The notes under the pieces are model-generated. The model did not search any database, was not told the DNA's origin, and saw only the letters and a program-made list of their open reading frames with translations. A program made the translations under genes and the position numbers. From positions 1-64,000 of the forward strand of contig CASFXG010000015.1 in assembly GCA_949298635.1 (NCBI GenBank): a stretch of DNA of 64,000 nucleotides. The letters are read 5' to 3'. This DNA comes from an uncultured Coriobacteriaceae bacterium (GTDB taxonomy: Bacteria > Actinomycetota > Coriobacteriia > Coriobacteriales > Coriobacteriaceae). This document shows, piece after piece, positions 55,354 through 63,583 of the stretch. Position 1 is the first letter of the stretch; each line of letters starts with the position of its first letter.

Positions 55354-56550
55354 ATGCAGCAAATCATCGAAGAGGCCAAGGCGCTCCAAGAGCGCATCGT
55401 CGAGGATCGTCGGTGGCTTCACCAGCATCCGGAACTCGGGTTCGAGCTGCCCGAAACCGTCGCCTACGTGCGCGGCAGGCTCGAGGACATGGGCTATGAG
55501 GTTACGGAACCCTGCGAGGGCGGCTTGCTCACGCAGATCGGCGATCCCGTTGCGGGTTCCTGCGTGCTTCTGCGCGCCGACATGGATGCGCTGCCGGTAG
55601 TGGAGGAGACGGGACTCGCCTTCGCCTCCACGAACGGCAACATGCACGCGTGCGGTCATGACACCCACACCGCCATGCTGCTGGGCGCGGCGCAGATCCT
55701 GAAGAACCACGAGTCTGAGCTCAAGGGTTGCGTCAAGCTGCTGTTCCAGCCCGACGAAGAGGGCTGCGCGCCGGTGGACACCACGGGTGGCGACGAGGTG
55801 CTTGCGGCCGGCGTGCTCGAGGATCCCAAGGTCGATGCCGTCGCATCGCTCCACATCATGACGCCGGACTTCGCCTCTGGTGCCGTGGTGACGCGTCCGG
55901 GCACTATCTTCTCGTCCATCGACGACATCGACATCCAGATTCAAGGCCGCGGCGCCCATGGCTCCACGCCGAACATGGGCATCGACCCCATCAATATCGC
56001 CTGCCATATCTATCAGGGCGTTCAGAATTACATCGCCCGCGAGCTCGATCCCACGCAGGTGTGCGTGGCCACGTTCGGCAAGATCGAGGCCGGCCGCGCC
56101 GCGAACGTGATCCCCGATACCGCGCACATGCTCGGCACGCTGCGCACGCAGTCCGCCGAGGTGCGCAGCCGCTTCAAGAAGCGCGTGACGGCCATGTGCG
56201 AGGATATCGCGCATGCCTTCGGCGGCACAGCGACCGTTCAGTTCCTGCGCGGCGTGCCCAACACCTACAACGACCCCGCGCTCACCGAGGAGCTCGTGGG
56301 GTACGCGACCGAGCTTTTCGGCCAGGACATGGTACAGGAGATGGAGAAGCCCTTCCCCGGTACGGACGACCTCGCCGTGCTCTCGCAAGCCTGCCCCACC
56401 ACGTACTTCGTGCTCGGTGCGCCGGTCGAGGGCACCACGGACTGCGGTATGCATCATCCCGGCGTGCAGTTCGACGAGGGCGTGTTCTGGCGCGGTACGG
56501 CGCTTTTGGCGAATAGTGCCCTCGAGTATCTGAACGCCCGCGCTTCGTAG
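55354..56550 (+). CDS. M20 family amidohydrolase/peptidase
   Basis: This metal-dependent hydrolase of the M20D type acts on N-acyl amino acids, hippurate-like compounds or small peptides. It has 398 residues. Motifs are DRRWLHQHPELGFELPET, VLLRADMDALPV, MHACGHDTHTAMLLGAA, LLFQPDEEG and HGSTPNMGIDP, with the terminal HHPGVQFDEGVFWRG region. I chose the ATG at 55354 because GGGAG lies 5 bases before it. The ATG at 55342 is an alternative. A YfcC-type transporter follows at 56599. Confidence 0.88.
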   Translation: MQQIIEEAKALQERIVEDRRWLHQHPELGFELPETVAYVRGRLEDMGYEVTEPCEGGLLTQIGDPVAGSCVLLRADMDALPVVEETGLAFASTNGNMHACGHDTHTAMLLGAAQILKNHESELKGCVKLLFQPDEEGCAPVDTTGGDEVLAAGVLEDPKVDAVASLHIMTPDFASGAVVTRPGTIFSSIDDIDIQIQGRGAHGSTPNMGIDPINIACHIYQGVQNYIARELDPTQVCVATFGKIEAGRAANVIPDTAHMLGTLRTQSAEVRSRFKKRVTAMCEDIAHAFGGTATVQFLRGVPNTYNDPALTEELVGYATELFGQDMVQEMEKPFPGTDDLAVLSQACPTTYFVLGAPVEGTTDCGMHHPGVQFDEGVFWRGTALLANSALEYLNARAS

Positions 56551-56598
56551 CTCGAGCGCACTATGCAGTGAATAGCCAGGTAGAAGGAAAGGACTCCC

Positions 56599-58062
56599 AT
56601 GGCAGAGGCAACTAAGAAGAAAAAGAAGCGGGGCATGCCCAATTCGTTCACGATCCTCTTCATCTGCCTCATCGCGGTCGCCGCGGTGACGTGGATCGTG
56701 AGCATGTTCTCGCCCGATGTTACGCCCGCTACCCTTGCCGACATCACGACAGCGCCCTTCCTGGGCTTCTCGAGCGCGCTTCAGGTCTGCGTGTTCGTTA
56801 TGGTGCTGGGCGGTTTTCTCGCCATCGTGAACAAGACGGGCGCGCTCGATGCCGGCATCGCGGTGCTCGTGCGCAAGCTCGGCGACCGCGATACGCTGCT
56901 CATCCCCGTGATGATGATCCTGTTTGGCATCTGCGGCTCGACATACGGCATGATGGAGGAGACGGTTCCGTTCTACATCCTCCTCGCTTCCGTGACGTTC
57001 GCGATGGGTTTCGACACCATGGTGGGCTCGCTCATCGTGCTGCTGGGCGCCGGCCTTGGATGCCTGGGCTCTACGGTGAACCCGTTCTCGGTGGGCGTGG
57101 CGACGGCCGCCCTCACCGACATGGGCATCGCGGTGAACCAGGGTCTCGTTATCGCGCTCGGTTTCGTGCTTTTCATCGTGAGCGAGCTCATGGGCATCAT
57201 CTTCGTCATGCGCTACGCCAAGAAGGTCAAGGCGGATCGTTCGAATTCGATCATGCCGCCCGAGCAGCTCGCTGCGGCAGAGGCCGAATATGGCGAGAAG
57301 GACGGCGCGATGAGCGAAGGTGAGCCCAAGGTGACTGGCACGCAGAAGGCGGTGCTCGCGCTCTTCGCCCTCTCCTTCGTGGTGATGATCGTTTCCTTCG
57401 TGCCGTGGGAGAGCTTCGGCGTGAACATCTTTGCCCTGGGTGGCACGGCCGACGATCCCTCCACCGCATGGAGCGCCATCCTCACCGGATTGCCGCTTGG
57501 CCAGTGGTACTTCACCGAGGTGGGAGTCTGGTTCTTCCTCATGGCGATCGTGATTGGCATCATCGCCAAGATGGACGACAACGAGCTTGTCGGTACGTTT
57601 ATCGGCGGTGCGGCCGACATGGTTTCCACCGCGCTCGTCATCGCCGTGGCGCGCGGTATCTCGGTGCTCATGGCTGCAACCGGCCTCGACCTGTGGGTGC
57701 TCAGCACCGCGGCGGCTGCTCTCGAGGGCGTCTCGGCCGCGATCTTCGCTCCCGCGAGCTATGCGCTCTACTACGTCCTTTCGTTCCTCATCCCGTCGAG
57801 CTCCGGCATGGCGACGATGTCCATGCCCATCATGGGTCCCTTGGCCGACAACCTGGGCTTCTCCGTCGAGGCCATGATCATGATCTACGTGGCGGCGCAC
57901 GGCGTGGTGGTGCTCTTCGCCCCCACCAACGGCGTGATCATCGCCGGCCTCGAGCTTGCGAAGACGAGCTACGCGACGTTCATGAAGCTCTGCGCGAAGT
58001 TCTTCGTGGTGCTTACGGTCGCCATCGGCGTGGTGCTCACCGCGATGATGCTCCTGCTGTGA
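56599..58062 (+). CDS. YfcC-family basic amino acid / C4-dicarboxylate-like transporter
   Basis: The protein has 487 residues with a basic N-terminal tail (TKKKKKRG) and about 12 membrane spans. Family-like segments include SSALQVCVFVMVLGGFLAIVNKTGALDAG, GSTYGMMEETVPFY, GSTVNPFSVGVATAAL, and SSSGMATMSMPIMGPLAD. YfcC/DcuC-like proteins carry amino acids, dipeptide-like or dicarboxylate substrates. Pairing with the M20 amidohydrolase suggests uptake or exchange of that enzyme's substrate or product. Confidence 0.82.
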   Translation: MAEATKKKKKRGMPNSFTILFICLIAVAAVTWIVSMFSPDVTPATLADITTAPFLGFSSALQVCVFVMVLGGFLAIVNKTGALDAGIAVLVRKLGDRDTLLIPVMMILFGICGSTYGMMEETVPFYILLASVTFAMGFDTMVGSLIVLLGAGLGCLGSTVNPFSVGVATAALTDMGIAVNQGLVIALGFVLFIVSELMGIIFVMRYAKKVKADRSNSIMPPEQLAAAEAEYGEKDGAMSEGEPKVTGTQKAVLALFALSFVVMIVSFVPWESFGVNIFALGGTADDPSTAWSAILTGLPLGQWYFTEVGVWFFLMAIVIGIIAKMDDNELVGTFIGGAADMVSTALVIAVARGISVLMAATGLDLWVLSTAAAALEGVSAAIFAPASYALYYVLSFLIPSSSGMATMSMPIMGPLADNLGFSVEAMIMIYVAAHGVVVLFAPTNGVIIAGLELAKTSYATFMKLCAKFFVVLTVAIGVVLTAMMLLL

Positions 58063-58093
58063 CCCAAAAAGGGACAGGTGCATTTTGGGACAT

Positions 58094-58126
58094 GGGGGCA
58101 GGGGCTGTGCGGCTCCTGCCCCTTTT
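58094..58126 (+). terminator. Terminator after the YfcC gene
   Basis: GGGGCAGG pairs with CCTGCCCC around a 12-base loop, and TTTT follows. Just before it, CCCAAAA...TTTTGGG (about 58063-58089) makes a weaker hairpin. Confidence 0.8.
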
Positions 58127-58133
58127 GCGTGGA

Positions 58134-58163
58134 TGTCAAAAAGCCCCTGGGGTTATTTTGCAT
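58134..58163. repeat. CCCC/GGGG palindrome copy after the YfcC gene
   Basis: TGTCAAAAAGCCCC is followed by TGGGGTTATTTTGCAT. The right half is the clearest version of the family half-site. Confidence 0.65.
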
Positions 58164-58311
58164 TCCCAAACCTAAGAATTGCTTACCTGCGTATTTGTTT
58201 TACTGCCGGCGGGATATACTCCCACCGTACTCATAAAACAGCAGTACATCGTATTCTTTACTGTGAGCAGCTGGATTCGACAGGATCGTGAGACGAAGGA
58301 GGCGCTGGGCT

Positions 58312-58704
58312 TTGGCGCGTGGCGTACGATACGATGACGATGTGCGTCGTCGGGCGGCCGAGCTCTTCGAGGCGGGGGCGGGACATCGCCTTGTGGCAGC
58401 GGCACTCGAAATCCCCGACGCCACCGCGCGCCAATGGTCGCGGGCGTTCTCGGCGGGAGGGGCGGATGCGGTCCTTGGCGGAGGCAGCCGCCGTATGACC
58501 TACGACCTGGAGACGAAGCTCGATGCCGTGCATGACCACCTCGACCGCGGCAAATCGATCCGCGAGGTCATGGTGAAATACCACATCACCAGCGAGTCTT
58601 CGATCAAGTCCTGGTGCAAGGCGTATCGATGCGAGGGTGCCGAGGCGCTCGAGCCGAAGCGGCGAGGTCGTCCGCCGAAGGGCGAGGCGGACGTACGCGC
58701 GTGA
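58312..58704 (+). CDS. Orphan helix-turn-helix protein, IS3 OrfA-like
   Basis: The protein has 130 residues from a TTG at 58312, placed 7 bases after AAGGAGG. A GTG at 58288 is an alternative without a good site. Two HTH units are suggested (DDVRRRAAELFEAGAGHRLVAAALEIPDATARQWSR, then LETKLDAVHDHLDRGKSIREVMVKYHITSESSIKSWCKAY), ending in a basic EPKRRGRPPKG AT-hook-like tail. The layout is like IS3-type transposase OrfA. No OrfB and no flanking terminal repeats are seen, so it is a remnant or a domesticated regulator. Confidence 0.7.
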   Translation: MARGVRYDDDVRRRAAELFEAGAGHRLVAAALEIPDATARQWSRAFSAGGADAVLGGGSRRMTYDLETKLDAVHDHLDRGKSIREVMVKYHITSESSIKSWCKAYRCEGAEALEPKRRGRPPKGEADVRA

Positions 58705-58711
58705 TGCGAAC

Positions 58712-58740
58712 TTGAACTTCATATGATACTCATTTAATAG
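58712..58740 (+). promoter_or_regulatory. Candidate promoter of the flavodiiron gene
   Basis: TTGAAC (58712-58717) and TAATAG (58735-58740) are separated by 17 bases in an AT-rich patch about 100 bases before the start codon. Confidence 0.4.
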
Positions 58741-58843
58741 CATAACTCTCACCAGCGCAACGTGCTACCATGAGCTGCAGTTATGGGAGAACGCGGCAAC
58801 CTGCATCTGGCTCCGCCGCGCCCAAGCACGAGAAGGGATACAC

Positions 58844-60028
58844 ATGCTCAACGCGATTGAGATTTCACCGAAGGTCTGGTGGGTCGGTGGCCTCGACTGG
58901 AACGAGCGCCAGTTCCACGGCTACACCACCGAGCGCGGCATCACCTACAACGCCTACCTCATCATGGACGAGACCGTGACGCTCATCGACACGGCGAAGT
59001 CGACGTTCACCGACGAGTTCGTGCAGCGCATCTCGCAGGTCGTCGATCCCACGCAGATCGAGCTCGTCGTGACGAACCACGTGGAGATGGACCACTCCGG
59101 AAGCCTCCCCGCGATTCACCGCCTCGCGCCGAACGCCCGCATTGTGGCGAGCGCCCCGGCCGGCGTGAACGAGATCCGCGCGCACTACGGCATCGAGGTC
59201 GAAGGCGTGAAGACCGGCGACTCCATCTGCATTGGCGAGCGCACGCTCCACTTCGTGCAGACGCCCATGGTGCACTGGCCGGATAACATGGTCACGTGGT
59301 GCCCGGAGGACGGTATCCTCTTCTCGAACGACGCCTTCGGCCAACACCTCGCCACCACGAAGCGCTTCGACGACGAGAACGACCTCTGCGAGGTGTTCAA
59401 GCAGGCGAAGAAGTACTACGCGAACATCGTGTGGCCCTATGGTGTCCAGGTGCAGAAGGCTATGGCGGCGCTCGGCGGCCTCGACATTCGCCTCATCGCC
59501 CCCTCGCACGGCGTGATCTGGCGTAGCCACATCTCAGAGATTCTCGAGAAGTACCAGGCGTGGAGCACGTACCAGACCGAGGAGAAGGCCGTCGTGGTGT
59601 TCGACTCCATGTGGCACTCCACCGAGAAGATGGCGCGCGAGATCTGCGACGCGTTCATCAAGGAGGGCGTGACGGCGCAGCTCATCGACGTGAAGACCAC
59701 GCATATCTCCGACATCATGCTGTACCTCTGCGACGCGCGCTACGTGGCGTGCGGCTCGCCCACGCTGAACTCGAACATGATGCCCACCATGGCGAGCTTC
59801 CTTACGTACCTGCGTGGCCTCTCGCCCAAGAACGACCAGCGTATCGGCATCGCGTTCGGCTCCTACGGCTGGGCGCCGCTTGGTCCCAAGCAGGTGTATG
59901 CCGAGATGGAGAACATGAAGTTCAACATGGCGGTGCCTGTGGTCGCTCAGCAGTGGATCCCCTCCGAAGAGAACCTCGCCGAGCTGCAGGCCACCGTGGC
60001 GAAGATCGTCGAGGATGCCCGCGCGTAG
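58844..60028 (+). CDS. fprA: Flavodiiron protein (FprA-type A flavoprotein)
   Basis: This cytoplasmic enzyme reduces oxygen (or nitric oxide) to protect anaerobes. It has 394 residues. The N-terminal metallo-beta-lactamase-like domain carries the diiron ligands: NHVEMDHSG (H, E, D, H), VHWPDNM, LFSNDAFG and PSHGVIW. The C-terminal flavodoxin domain has VVVFDSMWHSTEKMA for FMN phosphate. It is monocistronic, with its own terminator. It precedes an oxygen-sensitive hydrogenase operon, which fits a protective role. Confidence 0.94.
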   Translation: MLNAIEISPKVWWVGGLDWNERQFHGYTTERGITYNAYLIMDETVTLIDTAKSTFTDEFVQRISQVVDPTQIELVVTNHVEMDHSGSLPAIHRLAPNARIVASAPAGVNEIRAHYGIEVEGVKTGDSICIGERTLHFVQTPMVHWPDNMVTWCPEDGILFSNDAFGQHLATTKRFDDENDLCEVFKQAKKYYANIVWPYGVQVQKAMAALGGLDIRLIAPSHGVIWRSHISEILEKYQAWSTYQTEEKAVVVFDSMWHSTEKMAREICDAFIKEGVTAQLIDVKTTHISDIMLYLCDARYVACGSPTLNSNMMPTMASFLTYLRGLSPKNDQRIGIAFGSYGWAPLGPKQVYAEMENMKFNMAVPVVAQQWIPSEENLAELQATVAKIVEDARA

Positions 60029-60058
60029 CCTCCCGTACCAGTACAGGTGATGTAGAAC

Positions 60059-60101
60059 GACCGTTGCAGGCGGCCTCTCCGGCTCCTGCAACGGTCTTTT
60101 T
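60059..60101 (+). terminator. Terminator after fprA
   Basis: GACCGTTGCAGG (60059-60070) pairs with CCTGCAACGGTC (60085-60096), and TTTTT follows. Confidence 0.9.
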
Positions 60102-60209
60102 GCAACATGCGGCCGCGATTGGGGGCTCTGCCCCGGCGTGGTGCCGGAATCAATGTGGATGAAACGGCCGTTCACGGCCGATTATCGACCGTACACCGTG
60201 TGATTTCGC

Positions 60210-60215
60210 TACAAT
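60210..60215 (+). promoter_or_regulatory. -10 box of the hydrogenase operon
   Basis: TACAAT lies 71 bases before the first gene of the operon. A convincing -35 box is not seen. Confidence 0.35.
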
Positions 60216-60286
60216 AGGTAGAAGTTTGGAGTTGTGTGGAGACGCCCCGAGCTACAACTTGATCACCTCGATAGAGGAGGAGACGC

Positions 60287-63163
60287 ATGGGTCTTATTGC
60301 GGCACTCGTCTTCATACCGCTCGCTGTAGCGGTATTGCTTATGCTGTTCCGCACCGATCGCGCGCGCGACGCCATCGTGGTCGTGTCTGCTGCCGCAATC
60401 GGCGTGGTGAGCGTCGCGACGGCGGTGGCCTATCTGGGCAAGCCGACGAGCTTCGCGTTCACGCCAGAGCTCTCGCTTGCAGGGAATTACGTCGCCGTTG
60501 CGGTCGACCTCTTCCTCTGCGGCTTCGTGTTCGTGCAGGCGATTCGCTGCCGCAACCGCACCATGCTCGTGCTCTCTGCTGTCCAGCTCGCGGTTTCGAT
60601 CTGGTGCGGGTCGTTCGCCCTGCATCCGGAAGATGCCAGCGCCGCGCCCATGTACATCGACACCCTTTCGGTCATCATGGTGCTCATCGTGGGTCTCGTG
60701 GGCAGCGCGATCTGCATCTACGCGCTCGGCTACATGAAGGATTTCCAGCATCATGAGGACGAGGCGGCGCAGAAGCGCGGCGAGCAGGCGCAAGACCGTC
60801 GCCACCAGTTCATCGCCCTCATGTTCCTCTTCCTTTCCGCGATGTTCATCATCGTGACGGCGGACAACCTCGACTGGCTCGTCGCGGGTTGGGAGATCAC
60901 CACCGTCTGCTCGTACCTCATGATCGGCTTCACGCGCACGGCGGACGCCAAGCGCAGCGCCACGCTCCAGATCAACCTCAACATGGTGGGTGGTCTGGCG
61001 TTTCACGTGGCGCTCGTGATGCTGCACATCGCGGGCGTGCCGCTTGCAATCAACAGCCTTGCCGATATCGCGGCAGGCCCGCAGGCGTCGCTGCTCATCA
61101 TGCCGCTGCTCATGCTCTCCATCGCCGGCCTCACCAAGGCGGCGCAGATGCCGTTCCACAAGTGGCTGCTCGGCGCCATGGTCGCACCCACGCCCACGAG
61201 CGCGTTGCTGCATTCATCGACCATGGTCAAGGCAGGCGTGTTCCTGCTCGTGAAGCTCGCCCCGCTTTATATGGTGTATCCGGCGGCCTCCATCATGGTG
61301 GTCACTGTGGGCGGCGTGACGTTTGTGCTCTGCAGCTTCCTCGCCATCAGCCAGAGCAACGCGAAGCGCGTGCTCGCCTATTCCACGATCGCGAACCTCG
61401 GCCTCATCTCCGCCTGCGCGGGCGTGGGCACTGCCGAGGCGGTCTGGGCGGCCGTGTTCCTCATCATCTTCCACACGGTGTCCAAGTCGATCCTCTTTTT
61501 GTGCGTGGGTACGGTCGAGCATCGCATCGGCAGCCGCAACATCGAAGACATGGACGGGCTCTTCGCGCGCCTACCGCACCTTACGCGCTTCATGATGCTC
61601 GGCATCCTCGGCATGTTCGTGGCGCCGTTCGGCATGCTCATCTCCAAGTGGGCGACGCTCGTGTCGTTCGCCGAGACGGGCAACGTAATCTTCCTCATTC
61701 TGCTCGCGTTTGGCTCGGCGGCGACGTTCTTCTTCTGGGCGAAATGGCTCGGTAAGCTCGCCGGCGTGCCGCAGCGGGCTGAAAACGTCGAGGGCGCCGT
61801 GCACAAGAGCGAGTGGTTCGCCATCGGCTTCATCGCCGTGCTGCTCCTGGGCTGCTGCTTGGGGCTCCCGGTGATCTCCACGCAGGTTGTAAGCCCCTAC
61901 CTCGAGTACGTGTTCCAGAGCAGCCCGCAGTTCATCGGCGTCGACAACATGGTCATCATGGTCGTCATTGTGGCCTTTATCGCCATCGTGCTGCTTACCC
62001 CGTGGGGGCGCGCGACCAAGAAGCGCCGCGTCGAGGTCTACCTGGGCGGTACCTGCACCGATCCCGACAGCCGCCGCTTCCACGGCGCCATGGGCCGCAC
62101 CATGACGTCCACGAAGCGCAACTGGTACATGGAAGACGTCTTCCCCGAGGGGCTCCTCACGAACATCGGCCTCGTCGTGACGACGGCCATCCTGCTCATG
62201 GCGTTCGCTGCCACCTTCATCTTCGATGCGGACTTCCTCTCGGCGAGCTCGTTCTACATGGAACGCACCGTGCTCCTCGTGGGGCCGGAGCTGCCGGGTC
62301 TTCTGCTGGGCGTCGTCGTGTTTGCCGTGTGCGCACCGGTTCTGGGCTGCCTGCTCGACGGCCTCGACCGCAAGGTGAGTGCGCACATGCAGGGACGCGT
62401 CGGTCCCAAGTTGTTGCAGCCCTACTATGATGTGCGCAAGCTGCTGGGTAAGGAAGACGCAAGCGTCAATGCCGTCGACGAGGCGTACGTGACGTGCGCA
62501 CTCATCTTCTGCATGCTCGCGGGCGGCATGTTCGTCTCGGGCTCGAACCTGCTCATGTGCATCTTCCTCGTGACGCTTGCCACGCTCTTCATCATCATTT
62601 CGGCGTACTCTGCGCGCAGCCCCTTCGCCGACACCGGCGCCGACCGCGAGTGCTTGCAGGTTATGAGCTACGAGCCCATGCTCCTCATCATGTCCGTGGG
62701 CTTCTTCACCGCTACGCAGTCCTTCGACGTGGCGCAGCTCTGGAACCTCGATATGCCGATTATCGTGTCGCTCATGCCGATCTTCTGCGGCCTCTTGTTC
62801 ATCCTCACGATCAAGCTACGCAAGAGCCCGTTCGACCTCTCGTACAGCCATCATGCGCACCAGGAGCTCGTTAAGGGAATTACGACCGAGATGAGTGGCC
62901 GCACGCTCGCCAAGGTCGAGATCATGCACTGGTGCGAGAGCGTGCTCTTCCTCATGTGGGTGGGCATGTTCTTCGTGTGGAACAACCCCGCCTCGATCGT
63001 GCTCGCCGTGGCCGTCGTTGCTGTGACCTGGTTCTTCGAGGTCTTCATCGACAACAACTTCGCCCGCATGAAGTGGCAGAGCTGTCTTAAGTACGCATGG
63101 GTCGTCGCGCTCGTCGTGGGCGTCGTGAACCTGTTCTACGTGCTCATCACCCCGTTCATCTAG
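60287..63163 (+). CDS. Fused EchA-EchB-like membrane subunit of an energy-converting hydrogenase
   Basis: The protein has 958 residues. Residues 1-~650 are a NuoL/HyfB/EchA-like proton-channel subunit (AGWEITTVCSYLMIGF, LTKAAQMPFHKWLLGAMVAP, TPTSALLHSSTMVKAGVFLL). From about 675 the chain continues as a NuoH/HyfC/EchB-like subunit (HMQGRVGPKLLQPYYDVRKLL from residue 700, and AHQELVKGITTEMSGRTLAKVE near the end). No stop or Shine-Dalgarno lies at the junction. GGAGGAG precedes the ATG. Downstream genes match EchC and EchD order, supporting a group 4 hydrogenase rather than complex I. Confidence 0.85.
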   Translation: MGLIAALVFIPLAVAVLLMLFRTDRARDAIVVVSAAAIGVVSVATAVAYLGKPTSFAFTPELSLAGNYVAVAVDLFLCGFVFVQAIRCRNRTMLVLSAVQLAVSIWCGSFALHPEDASAAPMYIDTLSVIMVLIVGLVGSAICIYALGYMKDFQHHEDEAAQKRGEQAQDRRHQFIALMFLFLSAMFIIVTADNLDWLVAGWEITTVCSYLMIGFTRTADAKRSATLQINLNMVGGLAFHVALVMLHIAGVPLAINSLADIAAGPQASLLIMPLLMLSIAGLTKAAQMPFHKWLLGAMVAPTPTSALLHSSTMVKAGVFLLVKLAPLYMVYPAASIMVVTVGGVTFVLCSFLAISQSNAKRVLAYSTIANLGLISACAGVGTAEAVWAAVFLIIFHTVSKSILFLCVGTVEHRIGSRNIEDMDGLFARLPHLTRFMMLGILGMFVAPFGMLISKWATLVSFAETGNVIFLILLAFGSAATFFFWAKWLGKLAGVPQRAENVEGAVHKSEWFAIGFIAVLLLGCCLGLPVISTQVVSPYLEYVFQSSPQFIGVDNMVIMVVIVAFIAIVLLTPWGRATKKRRVEVYLGGTCTDPDSRRFHGAMGRTMTSTKRNWYMEDVFPEGLLTNIGLVVTTAILLMAFAATFIFDADFLSASSFYMERTVLLVGPELPGLLLGVVVFAVCAPVLGCLLDGLDRKVSAHMQGRVGPKLLQPYYDVRKLLGKEDASVNAVDEAYVTCALIFCMLAGGMFVSGSNLLMCIFLVTLATLFIIISAYSARSPFADTGADRECLQVMSYEPMLLIMSVGFFTATQSFDVAQLWNLDMPIIVSLMPIFCGLLFILTIKLRKSPFDLSYSHHAHQELVKGITTEMSGRTLAKVEIMHWCESVLFLMWVGMFFVWNNPASIVLAVAVVAVTWFFEVFIDNNFARMKWQSCLKYAWVVALVVGVVNLFYVLITPFI

Positions 63164-63175
63164 GAAGTGAGTGTC

Positions 63176-63573
63176 ATGGGTTATTCTTCGAAATCGCCGT
63201 CATCGAGGTCCTCGATTCGCTCATGCCGCTCTACGACATCGAGCGCTTTGGCATCATCAACACCGGCAACCCTAAGCACGCCGACATTTTCCTCGTCACA
63301 GGCGCGGTGAACCACCAGAACATGAACGTGGTGAAGCACATCTACGACCAGATGCTCGAGCCGAAGGTCGTCGTGGCGTGCGGCATCTGCGCCTGCACGG
63401 GCGGCGTGTTCCGCGACGCGTACAACGTGATCGGCGGCGTGGACAAGGCGATCCCCGTGGATGTGTATGCGCCGGGCTGCGCGGTGCGGCCGGAGACGAT
63501 CATCGACGCCGTGCTCAAGGCCGTGGAGATTCTCGACGAGAAGGCGGCCAAGCTCGCCCAGGAAAAGAAGTAG
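63176..63573 (+). pseudogene. EchC/NuoB-like hydrogenase small subunit with disrupted N-terminus
   Basis: From about 63190 to the stop at 63573 the reading frame encodes the end of a NuoB/EchC/HycG subunit (IEVLDSLMPLYDIERFGIIN, VVVACGICACTGGVF, VYAPGCAVRPETIIDAV). The ATG at 63176 opens a different frame reading MGYSSKSP, which looks like a normal family N-terminus. The segment that should join them, holding the CxGC ligands before DIEVL, is missing and the frame is broken near 63199-63201. About 40 bases, or another 3n+1 number, may be deleted. It is either a real lesion or an assembly error. Confidence 0.75.
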
Positions 63574-63583
63574 GAGGGCGCGG

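Noticed and set aside
55087-58083. A 998-codon minus-strand open frame
   Set aside because: It is a His/Asp/Arg-rich shadow of the M20 and YfcC genes, which have clear families, starts and codon use on the plus strand.
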